Positions 22,495 to 35,279 of a stretch of 64,000 nucleotides of DNA are shown piece after piece (position 1 is the stretch's first letter; every line of letters begins with the position of its first letter). The notes beneath the pieces were generated by a model that did not search any database, was not told the origin of the DNA, and saw only the letters and a program-made list of their open reading frames with translations. Origin of the DNA: Cyrtodaria siliqua. Its lineage: Eukaryota > Mollusca > Bivalvia > Adapedonta > Hiatellidae. Both the position numbers and the translations under genes were made by a program. The DNA lies in contig JAWPHD010010235.1 of the NCBI GenBank assembly GCA_037043455.1, positions 1-64,000 on the forward strand. The letters run 5' to 3'.

Positions 22495-22820
22495 TGATTA
22501 TCATCAAATCACCTCCAGTCTTGGTTATCATCAAATGACCTCCAGTCTTGGTTATCATCAAATCACCTCAGTCTTGGTTATCATCAAATCACCTCAGTCT
22601 TGGTTATCATCAAATCACCTCAGTCTTGGTTATCATCAAATCAACTCAGTCTTGGTTATCATCAAATCACCTCAGTCTTGGTTATCAAATCACCTCCAGT
22701 CTTGGTTATCATCAAATCACCTCCAGTCTTGGTTATCATCAAATCACCTCCTGTCTTGGTTATCATCAAATCACCAAATCACCTCCAGTCTTGGTTATCA
22801 TCAAATCACCTCCTGTCCCA
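22495..22820. repeat. 26 bp minisatellite, about 12 copies
   Basis: Unit cagtcttggttatcatcaaa plus tcacct, with variants losing atc or gaining cc. All three forward frames stay open, so the ~100-residue open frames here are not genes. Confidence 0.9.
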
Positions 22821-23110
22821 AAAGTAAATGTACAGCAATCCTACATTGACTCTGCTATGTAAGATATTTTAGGGTGGCACTGTAGAACTAGTGTTATGGT
22901 TAGCATGACTATGGTTAGCCATCAGGGTCATAACGATATGTTGATTACGTGTAACCCAATAAATCTGAAGTTATATTATGCGTAATCAGAGCTATGGTTG
23001 CGTAACATAGGTTAAAGTTCGCATAACCACAGTTTAACATACACTAAATGATAACATTTTGGCCATGAGGATCTTGTGTTACGCATAACCAAAGTCATGC
23101 TATGCATTAC
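22821..23110. other. Short spacer with imperfect gttacgc/gcgtaac inversions
   Basis: Several copies of tatggttagc, gcgtaatc, gcgtaac and gttacgcataacc in both orientations suggest a degenerate palindromic element. Nothing coding. Confidence 0.35.
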
Positions 23111-23119
23111 ATAAGCAAT

Positions 23120-23640
23120 TCATTTCAACTCATTACATGCAAATGTCCGCCTCAGTACTGTTTACCCTAGACATCATTTGCATATAAGAGCCCACGGCAT
23201 TTATCCTAGATATAGTTCTGCATATACGTTTGCTGCAAGTGCCCACTTCAGTATTGTTAATCCTTGTTATCACATGCATGTAAGTGTCCACTTCAGTATT
23301 ATTAATCCTAGATTTTATTTGCATATAAGTCCACTTCAGTATTATTAATCCTAGATTTTATTTGCATATGAGTCCACTTCAGTATTATTAATCCTAGATT
23401 TTATTTGCATATGAGTCCACTTCAGTATTATTAATCCTAGATTTTATTTGCATATATGTCCACTTCAGTATTATTAATCCTAGATTTTATTTGCATATGA
23501 GTCCACTTCAGTATTATTAATCCTAGATTTTATTTGCATATAAGTCCACTTCAGTATTATTAATCCTAGATTTTATTTGCATATAAGTCCACTTCGGCTT
23601 TGTAAATCCTAGAAGTCATTTGTATATACCTGTCCACTCG
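23120..23640. repeat. 43 bp minisatellite, ~10 copies
   Basis: Unit gtccacttcagtattattaa plus tcctagattttatttgcatatga. Edge copies are diverged and central ones (23325-23590) are nearly identical. Confidence 0.9.
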
Positions 23641-23809
23641 ACAATAATGCTAGGGAGTATTTACATATAAGTGTCAGCTTTTAAAACAAATAATTAAGGT
23701 TAAATAAATGTTTAATGAAACAAATAATATACTATTTACAGAGTGTTACACATATCTTCACTTATCTTCCACGAGGCCCTCATAACCTTCTGATTAGTCG
23801 GTGCAAAAA

Positions 23810-26800
23810 TGGTTGTATTTGTCTATTCCCCAGGATTGACCGATGTATAAATGAATGTTGTATAAGTTTGACTATTCCCCAGGATTGACCGATGTATAAA
23901 TGAAGGTTGTATTTGTCTATTCCCCAGGATTGACTGATGTATAAATGAATGTTGTATTTGTCTATTCCCCAGGATTGAATGATGTATAAATGAATGTTGT
24001 ATAAGTTTGACTATTCCCCAGGATTGACCGATGTATAAATGAAGGTTGTATTTGTCTATTCCCCAGGATTTACTGATGTATAAATAAAGGTTGTATTTGA
24101 CTATTCCCCAGGATTGACGGATATATAAATGAAGGTTGTATTTGACAATTTCTCAGGATTGACTGATGTATAAATGAAAGTTGTATTTGACTATTCCCCG
24201 GGATTGATGGATGTATAAATAAAGGTTATATTTGACTTTTCCCCAGGATTGACCGATGTATAAATGAAGGTTGTATTGGACTGTTCCCCAGGATTGACTG
24301 ATGTATATTTGACTATTCCCCAGGATTGGCTGGTTTATAAATGAAGTTTGTATTTGACTATTACTCAGGATTGGCTGGTGTTTAAATGAAGGTTGTATTT
24401 GACTATTCCCCAGGAGTGGCTGCTTTATAAATGAAGGTAGTATTTGACTATTTCTCAGGATTGGCTGGTGTATAAATGAAGATTGTATTTGACTATTCCC
24501 CAGGAATGGCTGCTGTATAAATGAAGGTAGTATTTGACTTTTCCCCAGGATTGGCTGCTGTATAAATGAAGGTTGTATTTGACTTTTCCCCAGGATTGGC
24601 TGGTGTATAAATGAAGGTTGTATTTGACTTTTCCCCAGGATTGGCTGGTGTATATATAAATGAAGCTTGTATTTTACTATTCCTCTGGATTTTTTGGTGT
24701 ATAAATAAAGGTTGTATTTGACTATTCCTCAGGATTTGCTGGTGTATAAATAAAGGTTGTATTTGACTTTTCCCCCGGATTTGCTGGTGTATATATAAAT
24801 GAAGGTTGTATTTTACTATTCCTCAGGATTTGCTGGTGTATATATAAATGACGGTTGTATTTGACTATTCCTCAGGATTGGCTGCTGTATAAATGAAGGT
24901 AGTATTTGACTTTTCCCCAGGATTGGCTGCTGTATAAATGAAGGTTGTATTTGACTTTTCCCCAGGATTGGCTGCGGTATAAATGAAGGTAGTATTTGAC
25001 TATTCCTCAGGATTTGCTGGTGTATAAATAAAGGTTGTATTTGACTTTTCCCCAGGATTGGCTGGTGTATAAATAAAGGTTGTATTTGACTTTTCCCCAG
25101 GATTAGCTGGTGTATAAATGAAGATTGTATTTGACTATTTCCTAGGATTGGCTGCTGTATAAATGAAGGTTGTATTTGACTTTTCCCCAGGATTGGCTGC
25201 GGTATAAATGAAGGTAGTATTTGACTATTCCTCAGGATTTGCTGGTGTATAAATAAAGGTTGTATTTGACTTTTCCCCAAGATTGGCTGGTGTATAAATA
25301 AAGGTTGTATTTGACTTTTCCCCAGGATTGGCTGGTGTATATATAAATGAAGGTTGTATTTTACTATTCCTCAGGATTGGCTGGTGTATATATAAATGAA
25401 GGTTGTATTTGACTATTCCTCAGGATTGGCTGGTGTATAAATGAAGGTTGTATTTGACTTTTCCCCAGGATTGGCTGGTGTATATATAAATGAAGGTTGT
25501 ATTTGACTATTCCTCAGGATTAGCTGGTGTATAAATGAAGGTTGTATTTGACTTTTCCCCAGGATTGGCTGGTGTATATATAAATGAAGGTTGTATTTGA
25601 CTATTCCTCAGGATTGGCTGCTGTATAAATGATGTATTTGACTTTTCCCCAGGATTGGCTGGTATATATATAAATGAAGGTTGTATTTTACTATTCCTCA
25701 GGATTTGCTGGTGTATATATAAATGAATGTTGTATTTGACTTTTCCCCAGGATTGGCTGGTGTATATATAAATGAAGGTTGTATTTGACTATTCCTCAGG
25801 ATTGGCTGGTGTATATATAAATGAAGGTTGTATTTGACTATTCCTCAGGATTGGCTGGTGTATAAATGAAGGTTGTATTTGACTTGTCCCCAGGATTGGC
25901 TGGTGTATCAGGTTTTTTTTTTGGCTGTTTTTATAGCTGAAATTCGGTCATATTCCCAATGCCAAAACATACCTTTTTTTCCCAATTAAGAGGAAAAAAT
26001 TCCCAATTAAAAATTATTATTATTTTTTTTTTAGTGTCCCAATCCAATGATTGGGGTTCAAAAGCTTATAAATGCTTCTGTTTATCTTGGTGTACAAAAA
26101 ACAGTATTAAAGATATAATTATGAAAGGAAAGCTTTACTTTATATTTTTCCGAATTTTATTAAAAATCGCGCTACAATTCCCAATTTTATGAAAAATCGC
26201 GCTAAAATTCCCAATTCCAGGGGTACGGGTCATGTTCCCAAAATCATGAAAAAAATCCCTGTGTATATATAAATGAAGGTTGTATTTGACTATTCCTCAG
26301 GATTGTCTGGTGTATAAATGAAGGTTGTATTTGACTTTTCCTCAGGATTGTCTGGTGTATAAATGAAGGTTGTATTTGACTTTTCCCCAGGATTGGCTGG
26401 TGTATATATAAATGAAGGTTGTATTTGACTATTCCTCAGGATTGGCTGGTGTATAAATGAAAGTTGTATTTGACTTTTCCTCAGGATTGGCTGGTGTATA
26501 AATGAAGGTTGTATTTGACTTTTCTTCAGGATTGGCTGGTGTATATATAAATGAAGGTTGTATTTGACTTTTCCCCAGGATTGGCTGGTGTATATATAAA
26601 TGAAGGTTGTATTTGACTTTTCCTCAGGATTTGCTGGTGTATATATAAATGAAGGTTGTATTTGACTATTCCTCAGGATTGGCTGGTGTATAAATGAAGG
26701 TTGTATTTGACTTTTCCCCAGGATTGGCTGGTGTATATATAAATGAAGGTTGTATTTGACTATTCCTCAGGATTGGCTGCTGTATAAATGAAGGATGTAT

Positions 26801-27147
26801 TTTACTTTTCCCCAGGATTGGCTGGTATATATATAAATGAAGGTTGTATTTTACTATTCCTCAGGATTTGCTGGTGTATATATAAATGAAGGTTGTATTT
26901 GACTTTTCCCCAGGATTGGCTGGTGTATATATAAATGAAGGTTGTATTTGACTAGTCCTCAGGATTGGCTGGTGTATATATAAATGAAGGTTGTATTTTA
27001 CTATTCCTCAGGATTTTCTGGTGTATAAATAAAGGTTGTATTTGACTATTCCTCAGGATTGACTGGGTGTATAAATGAAGGCTGTATTTGACTATTCCCC
27101 AGGATTGGTAGGTATATAAATGAAGGTTGTATTTGACTTTTCCCCAG
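23810..27147. repeat. 45-49 bp minisatellite reaching the exon 5 splice acceptor
   Basis: Roughly 60-70 copies of ggctggtgtataaatgaagg plus ttgtatttgacttttccccaggatt, with a common variant adding tata (tgtatatataaatg). Units at 23810-24300 are older and variant (attgaccgatg..). The last unit (27120-27147) ends tttgacttttccccag and passes straight into exon 5, so the array supplies the natural 3' splice site. One non-array insertion interrupts it at about 25910-26262. Confidence 0.95.
25908..26262. mobile_element. Small insertion inside the 45 bp array, hAT-like ends
   Basis: Array units stop at ..ggctggtgtat and restart at tgtatatataaatg. The ends, cagg followed by a T run and an A-rich stretch followed by ccctg, are a crude inverted pair beginning CAGG. 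The interior repeats ttcccaatt motifs. Non-coding; the open frame inside is not convincing. Confidence 0.55.
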
Positions 27148-27255
27148 GTACACTACATCCTGGCAGAGCTGGTGATGGGTGGCATGGTGTTGGAGACTAA
27201 CATGACGGAGATCATAACTAGAATAGAGGAACAAAACAAACTGGAGAAGAATGAG
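27148..27255 (+). CDS. AP3S1: AP3S exon 5
   Basis: The exon is 108 nt (36 codons), phase 0 to 0, donor gtaaat. It reads VHYILAELVMGGMVLETNMT then EIITRIEEQNKLEKNE, a very close match to arthropod and vertebrate AP3S. Its acceptor is the terminal unit of the 45 bp array. Confidence 0.95.
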
Positions 27256-27394
27256 GTAAATATGCCAAACTTGCTGTATAACATCCTGAGCCTGACTAGC
27301 GCTTGTTTCAGTCCAAGTTTGTGTTCGCAATTTTATTTTTAAGCACTCTTAAATAAAACATTCAGGCATTCTTTTTATATTTCTTATACATTTT

Positions 27395-28256
27395 TGTCTC
27401 GCCCACGATAGTGGGTAGCGAGACATAGCAGTCACTTTTCCGGCGGTGGCGGAGGCCACATTTTAAATCATCTATATCTCAACAAACGCTACTCAATTTT
27501 TTCTGAAACTTTGTCAGATGTTTTGTTGGGTCAAGGGACATCACATAATGCCAAAATTACCAAGGTCAAGGCCATATTTTGCATTTTTTCCCCAAAACTT
27601 AACCTTGGTTAGGTAACAACCTTGGTAAGGTAAGTTAACCTCAGTTAACTGTATGTGATTGCCTCATTTTCTTTATTTGAGACTTGGTCATATGTATTGT
27701 TGGCATTGGTGGACATCACTGAACGACAAAAATTAACAAATTCAAGGTCATATTTTGCTTATTTTCCCCAAACTTAACCTTGGTTAGGTAACTTAACCTC
27801 AGTTAACTTTATGTGACTGTCTCACTTTATGTCTTTGATACTTGGTCATATGTATTGTTGGCATTGGTGGACATCGCTGGAAGACAAAAAATACTAAGGT
27901 CAATATCATATTTTGCATTATTTTCGCCAAACTTAACCTTGGTTAGGTAACTTAACCTCAGTTAACTTTATGTGATTGCCTCACTTTATGTCTTTGATAC
28001 TTGGTCATATGTATTGTTGGCATTGGTGGACATCGCTGGACGACAAAAAATACCAAGGTCAAAGTCATATTTTGCGTTATTTTCCCAAAACTATACCCTG
28101 GTTAAACCACTTAACCTCAGTAACTTAACTTCTTATGACTACCTCGCTTTTATTTGTTTGATACTTGGTCATATGAAGTACTGTCTTTGCTGGACATCAT
28201 TTAAGCACAAATTTAATAAAATATTTCATATGCCGTTAGCAAAGGTGGGCGAGACA
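27395..28256 (+). mobile_element. Tandem-core element with gtctcgcccac ends
   Basis: The left end tgtctcgcccac forms a hairpin with gtgggtagcgagaca, and it is also inverted at the far right end (gtgggcgagaca, 28245-28256). The core has about four ~190 bp units with aacttaaccttggttaggta..acttggtcatatgtattgtt..ggtggacatc. Related 5' hairpins occur at 45936-45965 and 46607-46634. No coding. Confidence 0.7.
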
Positions 28257-29079
28257 CCCTCAGAACGAGGTATTGTTTATTTATATCAGCCTAAGTGTTT
28301 AGCGATAGAATGAAATCTTTTGTATTTGTATTTATCAATTGCTCCTCCCAGCACCTGATTTAGAGATATATACCAGTTTAATTGCCACTAACCTTGCTTT
28401 GACACAAGCACTCAATGAGACAGTGTTTTAATGCTTTGATAAAAGTTTATAGAAATTTATACGTTCATATTAATTGTTCTGAACAGAAATTGCTGAAATG
28501 ACTCTGTGGTTATATAAGATTTATCAATGTTTGAGATAAAATAAAAGACTAAAAGGGAATCTGAAATTTAAATATCTTTATAAAAGAATAAATGACTAAC
28601 AAAATATGTAATCTTCATACAAAAACAGTGTATTTAGTTGAAGCATTGTTAGTTTGATGATGTCCGAAAAGACAGTTTTAAATTTTGGTTTCTGAGTCCG
28701 ATGTTCATGCTCTATCGATTGATATGTTGTCGTCCTGAACACTCGAACTGTAACGCCTAATTATTATTCAGGGTATTCATACTTGCCGTGTTCTGTCAGT
28801 GTCCTGATCAGTGAATGCAGGGGTGTTTATTGTGATCTATGTATAGACACAATAGTCTATATTCAACCTTAACGGAGATGATACAGACTCTGTTAGTTAA
28901 CGCATAGTTTGCAAAATAGTCTAATTTTGATTCCAAATTCTCTAAGTTAAAAGGCCTCCAAATACTTTTTCAGATGTTTCATTTTACATTTTAATAAGCA
29001 TACAATTCAGCAAATAAGTTACAGAAATAATAATGACTAGCAGAGGTTCAATGTAGATGTCACAAGAATTTTGTTTAAT
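28257..29079. other. Intron 5 sequence, no recognised feature
   Basis: AT-rich, stops in all frames, no repeats noticed. Confidence 0.4.
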
Positions 29080-30830
29080 GTCAATAATATTAATGGTACT
29101 GTTGGGTATTCATGGTACTGTTAGATCAACATTAATTATGAAGTTAATGATACCGTTATTTCAATATTAATTATGAAATATATGGTACTGTTATTTCAAC
29201 AATAATTATTATGAAATATATGGTACTGTTATTTCAACAATAATTATGAAATTAATGGTACTGTTAGTTCAACATTAATTATTAATTTAATGGTACTGTT
29301 AGTTCAACATTAATTATTAATTTGATGGTACTGTTAGTTCAACATTAATTATTAATTTAATGGTACTGTTAGTTCAACATTAATTATTAATTTAATGGTA
29401 CTGTTAGTTCAACATTAATTATTAATTTAGTGGTACTGTTAGTTCAACATTAATTATTAATTTAATGGTACCGTTAGTTCAACATTAATTATGAAATAAT
29501 TGGTACCGTTACTTCAACATTTTATTATGGAATTAATAGTACTGTTAGTTCAACATTAATTATGGAATAATTGGTACCGTTACTTCAACATTTTATTATG
29601 GAATTAATGGTACTGATAGTTCAACATTTTATTATGGAATTAATGGTACTGATAGTTCAAATTAATGGTACTGATAGTTCAACATTAATTATGAATTAAT
29701 GGTACCATTAGTTCAACATTAATTATGGAATTAATGGTACTGATAGTTCAACATTTTATTATGGAATTAATGGTACTGATAGTTCAACATTTTATTATGG
29801 AATTAATGGTACTGATAGTTCAACGTTAATTAGGAATTAATGGTACTGATAGTTCAACATTAATTATGAATTAATGGTAGCATTAGTTCAACATTTATTA
29901 TGGAATTAATGGTACTGATAGTTCAACATTTTATTATGGAATTAATGGTACTGATAGTTCAACATTAGTTATAAATTAATGGTACTGATAGTTCAACATT
30001 AATTATTAAATTTATGGTACCATTAGTTAAACATTAATTCTGGAATTAAGGAACATTAATTATGAAATTAAAGGTAAACAGTAAAACTTTATAATTATAG
30101 AATTAATGGTACCTTTAGCTAATATTAATTATGGACTTAATGATACTGTTAGTTCAACATTATAATTGTAAAATTAATGATGTTATTAGTTAAACATTAG
30201 TTATGGAAATAATTATACCATTAGTTGGAATTAAGGTAATGTTAGTTCAGTATTAATTATGGAATTAATGGTACCATTACTTTAGCATTAATTATGGAAT
30301 TAATGATACTGTTAGTTGAAATTACAGGTACTGTTAGATTAGTATTAATTATGGAATTAATGGTACCGTTACTTTAGCATTAATTATGACATTAATGGTA
30401 CCATTAGTTCAACATTAATTATGGAATTAGTGGTACCATTAGTTCAACATTAATTATGGAATTAATTGTACCATTAGTTTAATAATTATGGAATTAATGG
30501 TACCATTAGTTCAATAATTATGGAATTAATGGTACCATTAGTTCAACATTGATTATGGAATTAATGGTACCATTACTTTAGCATTAATTATGGAATTAAT
30601 GGTACTGTTAGTTCAAGATTAATTATGGAATTAGTGGAAGTCTTCAACATTTATGGAATTAATGATACCGTTAGTTAACATTAATTATGGAATTAATGGT
30701 ACTGTTAGTTCAACATTAATTATGGAATTAATGGTACTGTTAGTTCAACATTAATTATGAAATTAATGGTACCGTTAGGTGGATTACAGGTACCGTTAGT
30801 TTAGTATAAATTATGGAATTAAGGGTATAA
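29080..30830. repeat. 35-36 bp AT-rich minisatellite, ~45 copies
   Basis: Unit ttaatggtaccattagttca plus acattaattatggaa, with frequent ggtactg for ggtacca. It is heterogeneous, with shorter and merged units especially at 30000-30350. Confidence 0.9.
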
Positions 30831-31890
30831 AGGATTGTCTGATAGCAATCAACACACTAATACTACTTTATTTTGAAAGAGGAACAAGGACTACCTTAAA
30901 AGATCAGTAAGTTTTCTGCGTCTCCGTACAGAATATCACTAAATCTTCTCAATGAGAAACACACACTTAGGGCAAAAGTAAGCTGTTCTTGCATGAATCA
31001 GGATTACTTTGCATATGCATACATACTGGAAAATGTGCTTTGTATAGGTAACAGAATACATATTGACTATTAAATTTATCATATACTGCTAATAATAAAG
31101 TAATATAGTCATATTCTATGTGATCTGTTTCATTGTACATGATGAATAGGAAGTTTTAAAAATTACAAAAGTTGCAGAATGTTTGTTTTAACTACCTACA
31201 ACATGAAGGAAGAAATAATATAATTATGACATCTACCTATGTTTCTACCTATCGTCATAAAATAAAGTGTAGCATATATAAAGCACAGTTTCTTGTTGAG
31301 CAGCTGACCGTCTTAGATAAAACAGGGTCTCGCCTATTACCTTGCCTGATATCAACATTGCATATGACAGAAAAGTCCTCTGAAACTGTTTAACATCTAC
31401 AATGATTATGCTGCTTGCTTTGGTGCTAATTTTCAGCAAGGTATAGATTCTCAAATCATCAAATCTTTGGGTGAAAAAATCCAGAAGTAAGTAATCTGAC
31501 TTGTGTTTTTACAATCAGGGGTCTAGGCATCCATCAGGGTCTGCGCATTCCTCAGGGGTCTAATTATGTGAGTCTATGTGGCAGAAACCAGTCTGGGCAG
31601 ATAATTCTCATGACACAAACAAGGGGGTGATTACTTTCTATAATTATTTAGAGCTGTCACCTGAAAACCTTTTATATTACAAGACTTAGAACATACCTTG
31701 TAATTGGCTGCTGCGGCATCATGTTCAGGTCAATACATGTTGACATTGCCAGTCAACAGTGTCACAATGCCAAAGTGTTCTTCACTGATGCTATGATTTG
31801 CTGGCAACTGTTTAAAAAAAAAAAAAATAGTAAAAGATGTGTATGTGATTTGAAGACAAATAAATTATTTCTTGTTAAGGTGAGAATATA
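30831..31890. other. Intron 5 sequence, no recognised feature
   Basis: Non-coding. A poly(A) run lies near 31815-31827. Confidence 0.4.
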
Positions 31891-31894
31891 TTTT

Positions 31895-32700
31895 TTATGC
31901 TTCTGAAGGGAAGGGGCAAATATTAATCGCATCATCCATCTGTTCGTTCATTGGGGAATTTCATGAAACTTCACACAAATGTTAATCACAATGAGAATGT
32001 GTGTCACAAGAATCAGGTCTGTACCTCAAAGGTTTGGTGGTCAACGGTCAAACGAGTTAAAATCGTGTCTCAGTCATAACTTTGAAAGTACCATTGTGAA
32101 TTTCACAAAACTTAACGCAAGTGTTAATCACAATGAGTAGGTGTGTTACATGCAAAAATCATGTCCTTACCTCAAATGTCAAGTTCACACTTGGAGGTCA
32201 AATGAGTCAAATTTGTGCCTCAATTATAACTTTGAAAATACTGAAGAGAATTTCATGTAATTTCACACACATATATATATCACAATTAGAAGATGTGTTG
32301 TGCGCAAGAATCAGTTCTGTACCACAAAGATCAAGGTCAAGGTTATGCTTGGAGGTCAAAGTAATGATTAAAAATCATGTATCAGCCATAACTTCGAAAG
32401 TACTGTATGCAATTCTATGAAATTTCACTCAAACATTAAGTACAGTGAGAAGGTGAGATCAGATCTGTACATCATAGGTCAAGGTCACACTTAGAGGTCA
32501 AAGATCATAGGCATCAAAATTGTGCTTTAGTCATAACTCGAAAATTACATAAGGAAATTTCATCAAACTACACAAAACATTTTACACATAATTTACTCTA
32601 CCTTCTATTTATCATTGTGGTTAACATTTCAGCAATGTAGGAATTGCTTCAAGAAAACATTTTTAGGGGCATTTGCCACTTACTGTGACATTTCTTGTTT
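31895..32700 (+). mobile_element. Tandem-core element
   Basis: Starts ttttatgcttctgaaggg. It has about four ~150 bp units (aatttcatgaaacttcacac..aatgttaatcacaatgagaa..aggtcaaggtcacacttgga..) and ends catttcttgtttt. It parallels the other tandem-core elements in layout and 3' end but has its own core. Confidence 0.6.
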
Positions 32701-32814
32701 TAGATGAACATTTTAATAATAAGAAGTAGATTTTGGTTCAGTCTTATCTGAAATTTAAGGCTTCTTCTATATTGTATAGAGGCTGATGCACAGAATCTCC
32801 TTTAAATGCAAATA

Positions 32815-33235
32815 GGATGTATCACTGGAGGTTGCCATGTATCACTGGAGGTTGCCATGTATCACTGGAGGTTGCCAGCCACCTAGCTTCTTGGTGTTAT
32901 GTATCACTGGAGGTTACCAGCCACCTAGCTTCTTGGTGTTATGTTCAAGACCCCTGATTGGACATGTTTGCTGTGATTCTAGAGTAAAGTTGATTCACAG
33001 AGATTGCAAAGATCTACATTCTAGTTTGCTTGCCTATTGAAAGGCAAGAATGAGTTATGAGTTCATTCTAGTTTGCTTGCCTATTGAAAGGCATGAATGG
33101 GTTATAAATTCATTCTAATTTGCTTGACGATTGATTGAAAGGCAAGAATGAGTTATAAATTCATTCTAGTTTGCTTGCCTATTGAAAGGCAAAAATGAGT
33201 TATGAGTTCATTTTAGTTTGCTTGCCTATTGCAGG
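32815..33235. repeat. Two short tandem arrays
   Basis: At 32815-32945 is a unit around tgtatcactggaggttgcca, with a longer variant adding gccacctagcttcttggtgt. At 33020-33235 is a ~49 bp unit attctagtttgcttgcctat plus tgaaaggcaagaatgagttat, about four to five copies, the last cut by gcagggggag at 33231. Confidence 0.8.
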
Positions 33236-34654
33236 GGGAGTTTCCACACCCACCCATCCCCCACCTTTGGTACGCAGAATTCAGGGCAAATTTAAAGAGT
33301 ATTCAGTACCCACGGCTCGGGTACATTATTAGAATTCAGTACGCATAAAAAATAGGTACATGCGTTCAAACTATGTTTTCTATGTAAAAAAAAAAACGGT
33401 GAGATACAACCTTTAATACAGTTTTAAATATCCTTTTATATCACATCTTCATAAAAATAGATGAATAAATAGCAAATTGGTAAATGTTTATGAAGAAATT
33501 CATGTTAAATAGTATTCAGTACTCGGGTCTAAAATGAAGGAGTATTCAGTACTCAGCTCTAAATTAGAGAGTATTCACATTAATTAGATGAAAAAAGAAA
33601 GCGAATTGTGAAGCATCTTTCCTTGTAGATTAAACAAAAAAATAAATGTAAAAGGAATTAAAATTTACTAAAAATAAATAATACTTTTTGCTCATATAGT
33701 GATAGCTAAAATGAGTGTGTGTGTGTACACAGACTATGATTTGTGTTAATACGTACTTCAGCTGGCACTAAAACCGATCTCTGCTTTCTTGAATTCAATT
33801 ATCTTTACTTGAATGGGTCCTTAAAAGATGTTTCATTTTCTCTGTAGTCTTATACTATCTATACATATGCCATTGTCTTTCAGTGCATCTTCCTAATATT
33901 TAAGATGTAATTGCATTATGTGCTTTCAATTTTTAGCTTTGTATGACTTGTGTATTAATTGTTTTGTTTATTAACATCAGTTTCATTATTCAATCCTTAC
34001 AATTATATAACATTATATATATGATGAACATGTTTGTATCTTTTCATGTTTTTGCAAAAAATCCTAATTGAGAATGTGTGTGTAAAATTAACAGAGTTTT
34101 AATCCATATTAACAGGCCGTTCATGCATTTTTCACAGATGTTTGCAATTATGCCTCTCGTGTGTTTGGTGGAATCATGTCTGTCAGCAAATTTTTGCATA
34201 ACTCTAGGGTTCAACAATGTTGTATGTATAGTGTAATAGTACATGATAATGCGCTTGATAAACAGCTAGTGGTATATAAAGTTGATCCTACCTGAAGTAT
34301 ATAAAAGCATGTGTAAACCAATATTATAAAGGACATTTAAGCCAAGTTATTGTGTAAAATCACTAGTACCATATTTGTCGCTTTAAGCAGCCATGTCTCT
34401 ACAGGAAAATTACTCATTCTGTATTTGCCCCTTTAAATGGCCCTTTCCATTTAAGTGCCCCTTGAATAATTTTCAAAATAAATTCACCCTCAGTGTGAAG
34501 ATAACAGACAAATAAACCTCAACTTTATATTGAAACCATCATTGCTCTATCCCAACACAATCATAAGGGTCTTACCTGTCATTTCAGTGGTTTTTTTCAC
34601 CTGTTACTCTTTGTTTCTGTTGTTGAAATCTTACACAATGTGGGATAACATGGG
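33236..34654. other. Intron 5 sequence with agtattcagtac motif repeats
   Basis: The first 330 bp holds several agtattcagtac(c/t)c copies and starts cagggggag, possibly a transposon end interrupting the previous array. A short (gt)n run lies near 33717-33725. The rest is unremarkable. Confidence 0.4.
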
Positions 34655-34928
34655 AGATCTGGCTTAGAATTCACCAACCATTCTTCAGACCATCTTAGAC
34701 TTGAACTCAAGTACTAAAATTTCATTCACAAATATTCCCGTGACCTTCATAGATAAACAATCGTAGCAAGTTGCTATTCATTAGCATGTATCATATTTAT
34801 ATATAGCAGCTTCTTATGAACTTTTATCCTTTAAACTTATAGAAATATTTGTGATTGAAATTTGCATACTTGGGCTTAAGTCTAAGAATATTCTCAAGAC
34901 TGGTTGGTGAATTCCAGGCCAGGTATCT
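34655..34928. mobile_element. MITE with ~45 bp imperfect inverted ends
   Basis: The left end gatctggcttagaattcacc..aaccattctt..cttagac is matched inverted at the right (gtctaagaatattctcaaga..ctggttggtgaattccaggc). The ~180 bp interior is AT-rich. Non-coding. Confidence 0.65.
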
Positions 34929-35279
34929 ACATGTTATGTGATTTTTGTTTATCACTCACACATATGCTGTTTGTTAATAAATACTGAACAGGGGATCCCT
35001 TGGAAGCAACAAACACAAAAAAAAGAGGAAAGTACCAAACGTGATATTGCAACTCAATATTGTAGATAATAAGCACCTACCTTTCTTAACTATTTAAACA
35101 CCCGGGATGATTAAAGGGGCAGTTACAGAAAACTTACAAACATACAAGCACATTATATACCCAATTTGTCAAAGCCAAATAATGTATTTGTTGGCCTTTA
35201 TATTTCAAGTGTTAAATAAAGGTTATCATTTTATAATACACTTTCTGTGGAATATACCTCTCATGGGTTTTCCCTGTCA
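34929..35279. other. Intron 5 spacer
   Basis: AT-rich, no recognised feature, grades into the 46 bp array. Confidence 0.4.

Noticed and set aside
22535..22862. Three overlapping ~100-codon frames
   Set aside because: 26 bp minisatellite. The frame rotates with each unit, so every frame looks alike.
24816..25280. 154-codon minus-strand frame rich in Ile/Gln/Ser
   Set aside because: Product of the 45 bp array (15 codons per unit). Its sense strand is AP3S intron 4.
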